From Flavobacterium humi (GTDB taxonomy: Bacteria > Bacteroidota > Bacteroidia > Flavobacteriales > Flavobacteriaceae): 64,000 bases of DNA. The DNA lies in the NCBI RefSeq assembly GCF_004745595.1, contig NZ_SRLH01000001.1:376234-440233 (forward strand), given 5' to 3'. Numbering within the stretch: the first letter of the stretch is position 1; the number at the start of each line of letters is the position of its first letter. The translations under genes and the position numbers were made by a program. The notes beneath the pieces were generated by a model. The model made no database searches. It was not told the DNA's origin and worked only from the letters and a program-made list of their open reading frames with translations. Positions 1-8,764 of the stretch are shown here, one piece after another.

Positions 1-1
1 T

Positions 2-1402
2 TATAATTCCCATGCCGATTATAAAATACCCGGCGGAAACAGGGTGACCAATACACGTTTTGAAGAAACCGACCTGAAAACCGGTATCGGTTACAGCAAT
101 TCCAAATTTGCCAGCGTTTTACGCTACAACCTGAACAATTTGAGTTTGGGCATCCCCGAAGAAATTGCAGTGCAAACCACCAAAAGGGACCCCAATTACC
201 CACGGCAAGGAGTGGTGAGCCACATTGTCAGTCTTCATAATAATTTCTTTTTCAAAAATTCGAAAATCGATGCCGATTTCGGGTATATCGCCAATAATAG
301 GAAAGAATTCGAAGACAGTTCAATCCCGGTTTTACACATGGATTTGAAAACATTCAATTATGATTTGAAATATTACCTTCCGAAATTTGGGAAACTGGAA
401 ACGATTCTTGGTGTGCAAGGGATGAATCAAACCAATAAAAATTCAGGAGAAGAATTGCTGATTCCGGATGCCGTTACTACCGATATTGGCGTTTTGGCCA
501 CCAGTAATTACGAATGGAAAAAAAATATATTCCAGGCAGGAATCCGTTTTGATACCCGGAAAATCAATACGGAAACCCACGGAATAGCCGGTTCGGAAGG
601 TTATTTTGAAGCCATTGATAAGAAATTCAACAGTTTTAATGCCTCTCTTGGCTATAAAACGCAATTGATGGACAATCTTTCGGTCAGGATAAATATAGCT
701 TCCGGTTTCAGGGCTCCCAATTTAGCCGAATTAACCTCAAACGGAGTGCATGAAGGCAGTAACCGGTACGAGATCGGGAATCCTGATTTACAAAACGAGC
801 AAAACATCCAGACGGACCTGAACGTGGAATATGGGAATTCCCATTTCGAATTTTTCGCCAACGGATTTTACAACCACATCAACAATTATATTTTTATTTC
901 ACCTAACGGGACTGTCATTGAGGACAATAACGTGTATGATTACGTCCAGTCCAATGCGTTTTTGTATGGGGGAGAAGCGGGAATCCATTTTCATCCGCAC
1001 CCTTTGGATTGGCTGCATTTTACCAGCAGTTTTGAAAGCGTTACCGGAAAGAAGGACAATGGTGGTTTTTTGCCTTTGATCCCTGCCAATAAATGGAGCA
1101 ATACACTCCGGGCGGAATTTGATTTCCGGGATTGGTTCAAAAAAGCGTTTACATCAATAACGGTCGAAAATACGTTCGCCCAAAACAAGAATAGCGAATT
1201 TGAAACAAAATCAGGAGGATATGCTTTGGTGAATGCCAGTTTGGGAGGAAAAATCAATTTGTTGAAACTAAAGTTCGACCTCACGTTGAATGCCAATAAT
1301 TTATTGGACAGAAATTATGTTTCACATCTTTCCAGGTTAAAATCGGAGGGCATTCCCAACACGGGAAGGAATATTGTCGCAGGATTGAATTTCAACCTAT
1401 AA
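2..1402 (+). CDS. TonB-dependent outer-membrane receptor, C-terminal part
   Basis: The frame is open from base 2 with no start before it, so the gene begins left of the window; the GTG at 44 is internal. About 466 residues are visible, all beta-barrel in character: alternating aromatic and polar strands, a 'FRAPNLAELTSNG' segment typical of TonB receptor barrels, and a last strand containing 'NLLDRNYVSHLSRLK' and ending in NFNL, as these receptors do. The plug domain and TonB box lie outside the window. The family imports siderophores, cobalamin or other large ligands across the outer membrane with ExbBD-TonB energy. The ligand cannot be read from this part; the two-part plug/barrel size without SusD nearby fits a metal-chelate type better than a glycan SusC type (inference). 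A strong terminator follows. Confidence 0.93.
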   Translation, partial: YNSHADYKIPGGNRVTNTRFEETDLKTGIGYSNSKFASVLRYNLNNLSLGIPEEIAVQTTKRDPNYPRQGVVSHIVSLHNNFFFKNSKIDADFGYIANNRKEFEDSSIPVLHMDLKTFNYDLKYYLPKFGKLETILGVQGMNQTNKNSGEELLIPDAVTTDIGVLATSNYEWKKNIFQAGIRFDTRKINTETHGIAGSEGYFEAIDKKFNSFNASLGYKTQLMDNLSVRINIASGFRAPNLAELTSNGVHEGSNRYEIGNPDLQNEQNIQTDLNVEYGNSHFEFFANGFYNHINNYIFISPNGTVIEDNNVYDYVQSNAFLYGGEAGIHFHPHPLDWLHFTSSFESVTGKKDNGGFLPLIPANKWSNTLRAEFDFRDWFKKAFTSITVENTFAQNKNSEFETKSGGYALVNASLGGKINLLKLKFDLTLNANNLLDRNYVSHLSRLKSEGIPNTGRNIVAGLNFNL

Positions 1403-1406
1403 ATGA

Positions 1407-1437
1407 AAAAGCCAGGATAATCACCTGGCTTTTTTTT
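1407..1437 (+). terminator. Rho-independent terminator of the TonB receptor gene
   Basis: A 10-bp stem, AAAAGCCAGG pairing with CCTGGCTTTT across a 7-nt loop, continues into a T run. It starts five bases after the stop codon and its tail overlaps the stop of the convergent gene on the other strand. Confidence 0.9.
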
Positions 1438-1858
1438 ATTCTAAAAATTTAGACTTCAATTCGGGAGAAGGAATCATGCAGGCTTCCTGTTTGCCGTACC
1501 ATTTGTAACGGTTTTTGGCTACATAATCATACATAAAATCCCTAATTCCAGAAGGTATGATCCTGAAAATAGTGCCATATGTAAAAAAACCACCCAGGTA
1601 TTGGGCAATTTTAAGAGCCGCCCCGGACTTGTAATAATAGGCTTTTCCGGGCTCATACAAAACAATACTGTCTATTTTTTGCCGGGAAATCCCAATGTGG
1701 GTTAGAATTTTCTGGCCTATGTCAGATTGTAGCGACGTAAACCGGAAAATATCCTTTTTGTCATGCCGGATCACATATTGGACGGAAGAATTACAAAGGT
1801 TGCAAACACCGTCAAACAATATGATTTTTTTATCTTTTGGTATATCCGCTATTTCCAT
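1436..1858 (-). CDS. DCC-family thiol-disulfide oxidoreductase-like protein (DUF393)
   Basis: 140 residues. The N-terminus 'LFDGVCNLCNSSV' has the DxxCxxC signature (Cys19 and Cys22) that names the DCC family; the remainder is the usual short alpha/beta domain with 'FRFTSLQSDIG'. The family resembles thioredoxins and is assumed to handle thiol-disulfide exchange, but its physiological substrate is unknown. There is no signal peptide, so it should be cytoplasmic. The gene begins 8 bp after the mutS2-like gene on the same strand, so the two are probably co-transcribed. Length is normal for the family. Confidence 0.9.
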   Translation of the reverse strand: MEIADIPKDKKIILFDGVCNLCNSSVQYVIRHDKKDIFRFTSLQSDIGQKILTHIGISRQKIDSIVLYEPGKAYYYKSGAALKIAQYLGGFFTYGTIFRIIPSGIRDFMYDYVAKNRYKWYGKQEACMIPSPELKSKFLE

Positions 1859-1866
1859 TTTAGCTC

Positions 1867-4032
1867 TTATTTTGCTTGTACGAATTCTAATTCCTCAACA
1901 TTTACCTTTGAAGTGAAGATGCCATAATTGACAGTCGCTTTATTTTTTTCGATATTGTCAATCGTTCCTACGGATTTTCCATCTTTCATACGCACCCTGT
2001 CGCCAATTTTAAGGATTACTTTCGGTTTTTCAGGCTCAAGAGAGGCTTTTCTTTTCTTCTCTTTCTTGACTTCGCGGATTTCTTCCACCTTGACTTTTAC
2101 TTCCTCTATAATCACTTTTTCAATGGCTGCCTTGACCTTCACTTCCTTAGGTGTAAGCTTTTTCCGTTTGGAATTTTCAATCTCGACCATTTTCAGGAAT
2201 TCACCAATAAGGTCTTTTTTATTTTTGGTATTGAAATATTTCTCCGAGATATCATCAATCTTCTGGCCCATATAAATCAGTCGCTGGTTGGCATCGTATA
2301 ACTCCTGGTAGCGCTCCAATTTGTCCTGTATCTTCACATTGATGCTTTCCATTTTTTTGCTTTCCTCACGGGCTTTGCTTTCCTCTTCCTTAAGGTTTTG
2401 AGACGTTTTTTCCAATTTGGAACGCTCTTTCTGAAGGGTTGCAATAGTTTTGTCAAAACGGACTTTCCCGCCTTCAATCTTCTTTTTGGCACGATTGATC
2501 AAGCCATACGGAATACCGTTTTTCTGGGCTACTTCAAAAGTAAAGGAACTTCCGGCTTGCCCTAAAACGAGCTTGTACATGGGTTCCAATGATTTTTCAT
2601 CAAAAAGCATATTGGCATTGGTGGCAAAAGGCAATTCGTTGGCCAGGATTTTCAAATTGGAATAATGGGTTGTAATGATCCCGAAAGCTTCCCGGGCATA
2701 GAATTCCTCCAGGAAAGTTTCTGCTAGCGCACCGCCCAATTCCGGATCCGAACCGGTCCCAAATTCGTCTATAAGGAATAGGGTTTTTGAATTGCATTTC
2801 TTTAGGAAATTATTCATGTTCTTCAATCGGTAACTATAGGTACTCAAATGATTTTCAATAGATTGATTATCTCCGATATCGGTCAGGATCCTGTCGAAAA
2901 GACACGTTTCGCTTCGTTCATGAACAGGGATCAGCATACCGGACTGCAGCATCAATTGCAATAATCCTACTGTTTTTAAGGAAATTGTTTTCCCTCCGGC
3001 ATTTGGACCCGAAATGACAATAATCCTGCTTTCATTATGAAATTCAATAGTTTGCGGATAAGTAATTTCTTTTTTGGCTTTGTTGTTCAGGTACAAAATA
3101 GGGTGGAAGGCTTCCCGGAAATACACCCTTCTTTCTTTGGTAATTTTTGGAAGGATACCATTGATCCTATTGGCGTATTTGGCTTTGGCAGCAATCACAT
3201 CTATATCGCTTAAAAACTCCTGGTATTGTATCAGAAGCGGTAAATAAGGGCGGACAATATTGGTCAGGTATTTTAATATCCTGGTTATTTCTTCTTTTTC
3301 CTCATATTCCAGGTTGCTTAATTCCCGGGAATATTTAAGCGTGGTTTCGGGTTCGATAAAAGCGATGCTCCCGGTTTTGGAACTGCCTAAAATAGAACCT
3401 TTCACTTTTCGCCTGTACATAGCCAAAACGGCCAAAACCCTACGGTTGTTTACAAAGCTTTCCTTGATATCGTCCAGGTATCCCAACCCGTGGTATTGCG
3501 TCATGGCAAGGCCGAAGCTCTGGTTGACTTTCCCGCGGACAAGGTTCATATTCTTGCGGATTTCCAATAAAGCCACAGAAGCGTTGTCTTTTATTTCACC
3601 ATACTTATCAACGATTTCATCTATGGAACGGATAATATCCTTAGTGAGTTCGATCTGGCTTGATTTGGCATATAAAGTAGGGTAATAATCGTCAAATTTT
3701 TTAAAATACTGAAGCAGGGCATTTGTCGTTTCAGACAAAGTGGCAATTTTTCTGAAGCTGCCTACTTCCAGGAAACTGTCTTCAATGGCCAGGAATTTTA
3801 TTTCATGCGAAATGGCATCAAAACTATGATTCGGGATGGCATTGTTGTTTTGAAAGGAAGACACATATTCAGAGGTTTGATGCAAAGCAATCCTCAATGA
3901 TTCTTCGTCTTTGAAAGGTGTGATCCCCAAAGCTTTTTCTTTTCCTATATCGGTATTGCAAATGGCCGATACCGTTTCTAAAACCGTTGAAAATTGTAAA
4001 TCCTGAAGTGTTTTTTCGTGTATTGAAATCAT
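1867..4032 (-). CDS. mutS2: MutS2-family DNA-binding ATPase without Smr domain
   Basis: 721 residues from the ATG at 4032; a longer in-frame start at 4047 adds only MLFLL and is less likely. Order seen: N-terminal MutS core/lever segment (to about 300), Walker A 'GPNAGGKT' near 342-349, Walker B 'LFLIDEFGTGSDPE' near 418, a charged coiled-coil linker (about 505-640) and a KOW-like end 'IGDRVRMKDGKSVGTI'. Full-length MutS2 proteins carry a C-terminal Smr nuclease domain after this segment; here the protein stops at the KOW-like part, so it should bind branched or recombining DNA, or act on stalled ribosomes, without the Smr nuclease. The missing domain is read directly; the functional consequence is inference. 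A TAACTTTG element lies just upstream. Confidence 0.93.
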   Translation of the reverse strand: MISIHEKTLQDLQFSTVLETVSAICNTDIGKEKALGITPFKDEESLRIALHQTSEYVSSFQNNNAIPNHSFDAISHEIKFLAIEDSFLEVGSFRKIATLSETTNALLQYFKKFDDYYPTLYAKSSQIELTKDIIRSIDEIVDKYGEIKDNASVALLEIRKNMNLVRGKVNQSFGLAMTQYHGLGYLDDIKESFVNNRRVLAVLAMYRRKVKGSILGSSKTGSIAFIEPETTLKYSRELSNLEYEEKEEITRILKYLTNIVRPYLPLLIQYQEFLSDIDVIAAKAKYANRINGILPKITKERRVYFREAFHPILYLNNKAKKEITYPQTIEFHNESRIIVISGPNAGGKTISLKTVGLLQLMLQSGMLIPVHERSETCLFDRILTDIGDNQSIENHLSTYSYRLKNMNNFLKKCNSKTLFLIDEFGTGSDPELGGALAETFLEEFYAREAFGIITTHYSNLKILANELPFATNANMLFDEKSLEPMYKLVLGQAGSSFTFEVAQKNGIPYGLINRAKKKIEGGKVRFDKTIATLQKERSKLEKTSQNLKEEESKAREESKKMESINVKIQDKLERYQELYDANQRLIYMGQKIDDISEKYFNTKNKKDLIGEFLKMVEIENSKRKKLTPKEVKVKAAIEKVIIEEVKVKVEEIREVKKEKKRKASLEPEKPKVILKIGDRVRMKDGKSVGTIDNIEKNKATVNYGIFTSKVNVEELEFVQAK

Positions 4033-4051
4033 TAGTAAAAATAGCAAAAGA

Positions 4052-4059
4052 CAAAGTTA
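4052..4059 (-). promoter_or_regulatory. Candidate -7 element of the mutS2-like operon
   Basis: Minus strand reads TAACTTTG, an exact match to the Bacteroidota -7 consensus TAnnTTTG, 20 bp upstream of the chosen start. No clear -33 TTG was found, so support rests on the -7 only. Confidence 0.5.
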
Positions 4060-4084
4060 CAAAGATTATTGCATCTCTTTACGC

Positions 4085-4113
4085 TTTGGGATCAGGTCAA
4101 AGTGATATATTTG
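4085..4113 (+). promoter_or_regulatory. Bacteroidota-type promoter of ung
   Basis: TTTG at 4085-4088 and TATATTTG at 4106-4113 with a 17-bp spacer match the Bacteroidota sigma-factor consensus TTG-N17-23-TAnnTTTG. The predicted transcription start falls about 9 bp before the ung ATG. Confidence 0.75.
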
Positions 4114-4128
4114 TAAAAAAAGTAGCCG

Positions 4129-4797
4129 ATGCAGCCCAATATCCATCCATCATGGTCGCCCATTTTTGAAAAAGAGCAGCCAAAAGAGTATTTCAGCAAG
4201 CTGATGCACCAGGTCGATGAAGAATATTCCAACTTTACTTGTTTCCCGCCTAAAGATTTAATTTTCAATGCTTTTGATCAATTTCCATTGGAAGATTTAA
4301 AGGTCGTCATTATCGGTCAGGATCCTTACCATGGAGAAGGAGAGGCGAACGGGTTGTGCTTTTCTGTAAATGATGGTGTAAAAATCCCGCCTTCGCTAAA
4401 AAATATTTTCACGGAAATCAATAACGAATATGGGCGTGTTTTTTTTCCGACATCAGGCAATCTTGAGCCCTGGGCAAAACAAGGGGTTTTGTTGCTGAAT
4501 GCTTCGCTTACGGTACGCAAAGATTTGGCCAACAGCCATAAACATTTAAAATGGAACCTTTTTACAGATGCTGTAATCCAGTATATTTCGGATAATTCCG
4601 AGCAAATCGTTTTTTTGCTTTGGGGAAGTTTCGCCCGCAAAAAAGGCCTTAAAATCAATAGGGAAAAACATTTGGTACTCGAAGCAGGCCATCCGTCCCC
4701 ATTGAGTGCCAACCGAGGGTTTTGGTTCAAGAACAATCATTTCAGGGCAACCAACGATTATTTGAAAACCATTGGGAAAACGGAAATAAACTGGTAA
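4129..4797 (+). CDS. ung: Uracil-DNA glycosylase, family 1
   Basis: 222 residues, normal for the family. It removes uracil from DNA as the first step of base-excision repair. The water-activating loop 'GQDPYHG' is present with Asp65 as catalytic residue, and the DNA-intercalation loop 'HPSPLS' is present with His188. The uracil-binding strand 'IVFLLWGSFARKKG' (LLWG) lies between them. The start ATG follows a well-formed promoter, and the gene is divergent from the mutS2-like gene, so two DNA-maintenance genes share this intergenic region. No sign of truncation. Confidence 0.98.
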   Translation: MQPNIHPSWSPIFEKEQPKEYFSKLMHQVDEEYSNFTCFPPKDLIFNAFDQFPLEDLKVVIIGQDPYHGEGEANGLCFSVNDGVKIPPSLKNIFTEINNEYGRVFFPTSGNLEPWAKQGVLLLNASLTVRKDLANSHKHLKWNLFTDAVIQYISDNSEQIVFLLWGSFARKKGLKINREKHLVLEAGHPSPLSANRGFWFKNNHFRATNDYLKTIGKTEINW

Positions 4798-4804
4798 CAG
4801 GTTT

Positions 4805-5743
4805 TTAATTCAGCGTAAGCTCACCCAGGATTTCCTCGCTCATGAATTTCCCGCCGGGATAATAAGCGGTATAATCCAGGTTCAGCCAGATTTGCCCGCG
4901 TTCGTCAATATGGTAATGGATTTCCTTGTTTTTGCTTTCTTCCGTAAAAAGTACTTTTTTAATCAGGAAAATCACGTTATCCAGGTCTTTTTGGCTCCCG
5001 ATAAGCATTTCCGGGTAAATATGCTCGTCCGTATGGATCAGCCTTGGAACGCCGCCAACTGCTTTTACACCGGCCGCCATTAAAATAGCATGATCGTCGC
5101 AATCTCCGGAAAAATGCTGCAAAGATTCGGAGGCGGAAGCGATATAATCATTTCCTTTAGGATCGTTTACGTAATTCCACCGGGTCTTAATTTCCTTAAA
5201 AACAGCAAAACATTGTATGGTTGTCCGGTAATAGCCGTAGCCTTTCATTTTTTTTATATCTGCAAAATGCTTCGTTGTTGCCGAAAGTGCAAAATTCCTG
5301 ACTTTGGGATTATCAAAATCAATAGCCCGCAATACCTTGGATTTGTTGGGGAAAGGAAGTAATTTGCTTACAATGATATCTTGAGGATACGGATTTTCTT
5401 CCATGGTGTACATCATAGAACGGTAATCGTCATATACCCGGTAAAAACTATATTCACCGAAAATTGTCCCACACAAAAGAATGAGAAGATAACCGAAAAT
5501 ACAAATGATGATGATCGTTTTCAGCACACGTAAAATAAGCTGGAAAGCCACCAGGATGATTATAAACAGTAAAATCCTGTCTATCGGGAATTTCCAATGC
5601 GGATTGATGAAATTTTGATGGGCAATGATGAAAACAGGAATCGTCAGCAAAATATTCAGCAGGAAAATGACAATACTATCCCACGGACTGGGCAAAGAAA
5701 ATTTTTCCCTGTATTTTGAAATAAATCCTTTAAAAGTTGTCAT
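4805..5743 (-). CDS. Membrane protein with transglutaminase-like domain
   Basis: 312 residues. Three hydrophobic helices occupy about 22-42, 55-72 and 74-96, followed by a soluble domain with 'HFSGDCDDHAILMAAG': Cys215 followed by Asp-Asp-His, the nucleophile region of papain-like transglutaminase-core proteins. A following His (237, in 'LIHTDEH') and downstream Asp could complete the triad. Such proteins are usually cysteine proteases or isopeptide-forming enzymes; no substrate is evident. It is last in a minus-strand run, 29 bp after the preceding gene. Fold assignment is fairly firm from the GDCDDHA motif; the activity is inferred. Confidence 0.75.
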   Translation of the reverse strand: MTTFKGFISKYREKFSLPSPWDSIVIFLLNILLTIPVFIIAHQNFINPHWKFPIDRILLFIIILVAFQLILRVLKTIIIICIFGYLLILLCGTIFGEYSFYRVYDDYRSMMYTMEENPYPQDIIVSKLLPFPNKSKVLRAIDFDNPKVRNFALSATTKHFADIKKMKGYGYYRTTIQCFAVFKEIKTRWNYVNDPKGNDYIASASESLQHFSGDCDDHAILMAAGVKAVGGVPRLIHTDEHIYPEMLIGSQKDLDNVIFLIKKVLFTEESKNKEIHYHIDERGQIWLNLDYTAYYPGGKFMSEEILGELTLN

Positions 5744-5772
5744 CAGCTGGTTAAAAAGATAAAAATAAGTAT

Positions 5773-6618
5773 TTATTTAACTACAGCTTCATATGAAATT
5801 TTATTTTCAATAATTTTTAACTCAAATAATTGATTTTGAATGGTATCGAAAGTGTTTTTGTCTAATTTCTTCTGGGACCACCGGGTCAGGGAAAGCCATT
5901 CCTGTATGTCTTCGGTTTTCTGGTTGTATTTTGAAGCCAACGTCCTGTCAATACTTGGGATTTCCTTAAATTCTACCGTAGTGCTGTTGATGACCTCCAG
6001 GACAAGTTCCACCGAAGCCGTGTGGTTTTTAAGGAATTCATTGCGGACAGCGATTACAAAGCAAGGCCACGGCGTTGGGCAATCTGCAATTCTCCTGAAA
6101 GTGCCGTTATCCACCAATGGTTTTGTCATAAAACGTTCCCACATGAAATAATCGGCTTTGCCCGCTGCAAGGGCTTCCACCGCGCCATCAATGGTGTTGA
6201 CGGTTTCAAAGGAAAGAGTATCGGTTTGCCAATTATTGTTTTTGGCGTTCACAATAGACATCAGGTGCGAGCCGGAACCCAGGCGGGAAATGGCTGCTTT
6301 TTTATTTTCCAGATCCGATAATTGCTTGTATGGGGATTTCGCATCCACATGGATTCCCCAGATTAGCGGCGATTGCACATATACCTGGATAATCGAACTG
6401 TCATTTCCGGCGGCAATATCCTTCATAATCCCTTCGGTAAGGATGACAGCCATATCGGTTTGGTCATCACGGAGCATTTGGCACAGTTTTCCGGTACCTT
6501 CGGGAACATCAGTCCATTGCAGGTCTATGCCTACGACGTCAAATTCCCCGTTATCGATACACAAATGCCATGGTAGGTTGAAATGTTCTGGAACACCGGC
6601 TATTCTTATTGTTTTCAT
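5773..6618 (-). CDS. Periplasmic-binding-protein-like (type 2) substrate-binding protein, no signal peptide
   Basis: 281 residues from the ATG at 6618, which overlaps the upstream stop in an ATGA junction; the 6657 start would lie inside the neighbour. Sequence 'MKTIRIAGVPEHFNLPWH' enters directly into a type-2 periplasmic-binding fold ('AAISRLGSGSHLMSI', 'ADYFMWERFMTKPLVD'), similar to SsuA/THI5-like binding proteins. Unusually there is no signal peptide or lipobox, and no permease or ATPase gene is adjacent, so a cytoplasmic ligand-sensing or enzymatic role is possible. Ligand unknown. Confidence 0.75.
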   Translation of the reverse strand: MKTIRIAGVPEHFNLPWHLCIDNGEFDVVGIDLQWTDVPEGTGKLCQMLRDDQTDMAVILTEGIMKDIAAGNDSSIIQVYVQSPLIWGIHVDAKSPYKQLSDLENKKAAISRLGSGSHLMSIVNAKNNNWQTDTLSFETVNTIDGAVEALAAGKADYFMWERFMTKPLVDNGTFRRIADCPTPWPCFVIAVRNEFLKNHTASVELVLEVINSTTVEFKEIPSIDRTLASKYNQKTEDIQEWLSLTRWSQKKLDKNTFDTIQNQLFELKIIENKISYEAVVK

Positions 6619-7148
6619 TTTGAATATTCTTCTAATGTTAATTCGTACCAGTAACACGGAATGTCATGGTGCAGGTATTGGCCATTTTGCTGTAAGCCGA
6701 TTTTTTGTAAAATAGTGTTGGAACCTATATTATCTATGTGTGCCGAAGCATAAACCGCCGGGACTTTCATTTCTTCGAAAGCATATTCCAGCCATTTCTT
6801 CGCCGCTTCAAAACCATATCCTTTGCCCCAATGGTTTTCCTGCAGCCTGTAGCCGATATCATAGTAATCAACATGATTGTTTTCGTGCTCCGTGATAAAT
6901 TTCAACCCGGCCCAGCCAATGGTTTCATTGGTTTCTTTCAGGACGACAGCAAATCGGCCGATACCGTTTTGCTGGTATTGGTTGCGGATGTTTTCAATAT
7001 AACCGCTGCATTGGTCTATTGATGTCACGGGATTGTTCCCGAGGTACAGGTGGACATTCGGATTGCTGTCCAAAAGGAACATGGCTTCTGCGTCAGAAGG
7101 CAGGATTTCCCTTAAAAAAAGCCGGTCGGTTTCTAATTTCAGGTTCAT
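6615..7148 (-). CDS. GNAT-family N-acetyltransferase (RimJ/RimL type)
   Basis: 177 residues. Starts 'LKLETDRLFLREILPSDAEAM' like RimJ/RimL-type acetyltransferases, and has the acetyl-CoA pyrophosphate-binding segment 'ENHWGKGYGFEAAKKWLEYAF'. It transfers an acetyl group from acetyl-CoA to an amine, either a protein N-terminus or a small molecule; the target is not predictable. It overlaps the next gene by 4 bp and follows the VOC gene by 3 bp, so it is part of the same operon. Confidence 0.92.
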   Translation of the reverse strand: MNLKLETDRLFLREILPSDAEAMFLLDSNPNVHLYLGNNPVTSIDQCSGYIENIRNQYQQNGIGRFAVVLKETNETIGWAGLKFITEHENNHVDYYDIGYRLQENHWGKGYGFEAAKKWLEYAFEEMKVPAVYASAHIDNIGSNTILQKIGLQQNGQYLHHDIPCYWYELTLEEYSK

Positions 7149-7151
7149 ATT

Positions 7152-7529
7152 TTAACGTGCTTTTAAATGGGACAAGATGATTCTAAACCCATCGGGATCG
7201 AGGAACATTTTACCGTTTTCATTCCAATAGGGATTTTTAGCTGCAATAACCGGAATAGCATTCTCAGACAGGTTCCCCAATAACTGATCGTATTCGGAAA
7301 TTGTGCCTGGGTACAATACTATGATATCATCTTCATCTGGAAAATGATTGGCTTTCTCATTCGAAACAGTAAACTCGAAATGCCAGCCTGCATCTGGTTT
7401 TCCAATAAAAATACCATCATAGCCGCTGTGGTTTTCAAAACCGCCGAGCCATTCAAATTTTAAAACATCAATATAGAAAGATTTTATTTTTTCTAAATCG
7501 TTGGTATGCCTTGCAACCCGTAAGTCCAT
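7152..7529 (-). CDS. VOC (glyoxalase/bleomycin-resistance fold) protein
   Basis: 125 residues with the paired beta-alpha-beta-beta-beta modules of the vicinal-oxygen-chelate fold: 'HTNDLEKIKSFYIDVLKFEWLG' at the start and 'MFLDPDGFRIILSH' at the end, the usual last strand with its metal or ligand residue region. Members include glyoxalase I, dioxygenases and binding-only resistance proteins; nothing here picks one. Operonic with the phosphorylase gene (2 bp) and the acetyltransferase gene (3 bp). Confidence 0.88.
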   Translation of the reverse strand: MDLRVARHTNDLEKIKSFYIDVLKFEWLGGFENHSGYDGIFIGKPDAGWHFEFTVSNEKANHFPDEDDIIVLYPGTISEYDQLLGNLSENAIPVIAAKNPYWNENGKMFLDPDGFRIILSHLKAR

Positions 7530-7531
7530 AT

Positions 7532-8404
7532 TTAAGAGGTCATTTTCCCTAAAGTATACGCAATAAGCTCATCTACCGCTTTATACGGATCTGCACTAAA
7601 AGTCCCGTCTGCACGGTTGGCAATAATAGCGTTAAGCGATAATGTTTCATGGCCTAAAAGTTTCCCCAAGCCATAAATCGCAGCAGTTTCCATTTCTAGG
7701 TTGGTCATTTTGATACCATTGAAATTGAAGCTATCCATCTTGGAGTTCAAACTTTCATCCTGGATATTTAAACGCAATACACGTCCCTGAGGACCGTAAA
7801 AACCGCCCGCAGTCCCGGTAAAACCTTTATGGATCTTTTCACTTTCTATAAACTGCTCTAATTTTGAAGAACAGGCAATTACATACGGCCTTCCTTTTTT
7901 CAGATCCCAGTTCGTATGGGAAATAAAAGCGTCTTCAATAGCTTGTTCCGAAATATCCTCAATCAGGTAGGAGCGGAGCATATTGTCCAGCCCAAGCCCG
8001 TATTTGGACATTACGAAACTATCCACAGGAATGTCTGTTTGCAAGGAACCCGATGTCCCGATGCGGATAATGTTTAATGAAGTCAGGTCTTTTTTAGGCA
8101 AACGGGTTTCCAGGTCGATATTGACCAAAGCGTCCAGTTCATTCATGACAATATCAATATTGTCAGGGCCTATTCCTGTTGACATTACGGTAATCCGTTT
8201 GCCTTTAAGGGTCCCGGTTTGTGTTTTGAATTCCCTTTTTTGGGTGGAAAATTCAATGGTATCGAAAAACTGGGTAATTTTCTCTACACGGTTCTGGTCC
8301 CCGACAAAAATAATGTCATGGGCAATATGTTCTGGTTTTAAATTTAAGTGGTATACACTTCCGTCCGGGTTCAGAATTAATTCTGATGATTTTATTGATG
8401 TCAT
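7532..8404 (-). CDS. Nucleoside phosphorylase (uridine-phosphorylase-like)
   Basis: 290 residues. Contains the purine/uridine phosphorylase family features 'GDQNRVEKI', 'STGIGPDNIDIVMNEL', 'IRIGTSGSLQTDI' (phosphate/ribose-binding loop) and 'TNLEMETAAIYGLGKLLG' (ribose-binding Glu region). It phosphorolyses a nucleoside to base plus ribose-1-phosphate in salvage. Base preference is not certain; the family branch in flavobacteria is usually annotated simply as phosphorylase. It starts 6 bp after the SUI1 gene. Confidence 0.93.
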   Translation of the reverse strand: MTSIKSSELILNPDGSVYHLNLKPEHIAHDIIFVGDQNRVEKITQFFDTIEFSTQKREFKTQTGTLKGKRITVMSTGIGPDNIDIVMNELDALVNIDLETRLPKKDLTSLNIIRIGTSGSLQTDIPVDSFVMSKYGLGLDNMLRSYLIEDISEQAIEDAFISHTNWDLKKGRPYVIACSSKLEQFIESEKIHKGFTGTAGGFYGPQGRVLRLNIQDESLNSKMDSFNFNGIKMTNLEMETAAIYGLGKLLGHETLSLNAIIANRADGTFSADPYKAVDELIAYTLGKMTS

Positions 8405-8410
8405 ATATTT

Positions 8411-8743
8411 TTAGCCGCCTACGCGTTTTACTTTAAATCCTTTTATTTTGAGAATTTCCATGATTTTATCGCGGTAATCTCCCTGAATAATGATGGATGC
8501 ATCTTTGAAACTGCCGCCAACACTAAGTTTTGTCTTGATTTCTTTGGCCAAAGCCTTAAAATCCTCTTCGCTGCCTTCATAACCTTCAATAATCGTTACA
8601 GGCTTTCCTTTGCGTTTCTCGTATTTGCAGATCATGGGGTCTTTCTGGATAAAAAGCACATGATCCTCTTCCTGGGTTTCTTCCGGTTCTTGGGAAGGGA
8701 TATGGTCCGGGAATAAATTCTTTAACTGATCTTGTAAATCCAT
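8411..8743 (-). CDS. SUI1/eIF1-like translation factor (YciH type)
   Basis: 110 residues. The C-terminal 75 residues form the SUI1 domain: 'VTIIEGYEGSEEDFKALAKE', 'KTKLSVGGSFKDASI', 'IIIQGDYRDKIMEIL', ending 'GFKVKRVGG'. Bacterial YciH proteins are eIF1 homologues reported to influence start-site fidelity on the 30S subunit. First gene of a six-gene minus-strand run. Its best -7 match (TACTTTTG at 8764-8771) lies inside the terminator hairpin of the upstream gene, so the promoter and that terminator physically overlap. Confidence 0.93.
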   Translation of the reverse strand: MDLQDQLKNLFPDHIPSQEPEETQEEDHVLFIQKDPMICKYEKRKGKPVTIIEGYEGSEEDFKALAKEIKTKLSVGGSFKDASIIIQGDYRDKIMEILKIKGFKVKRVGG

Positions 8744-8764
8744 TACGTAAAATTATTAAAAAAC

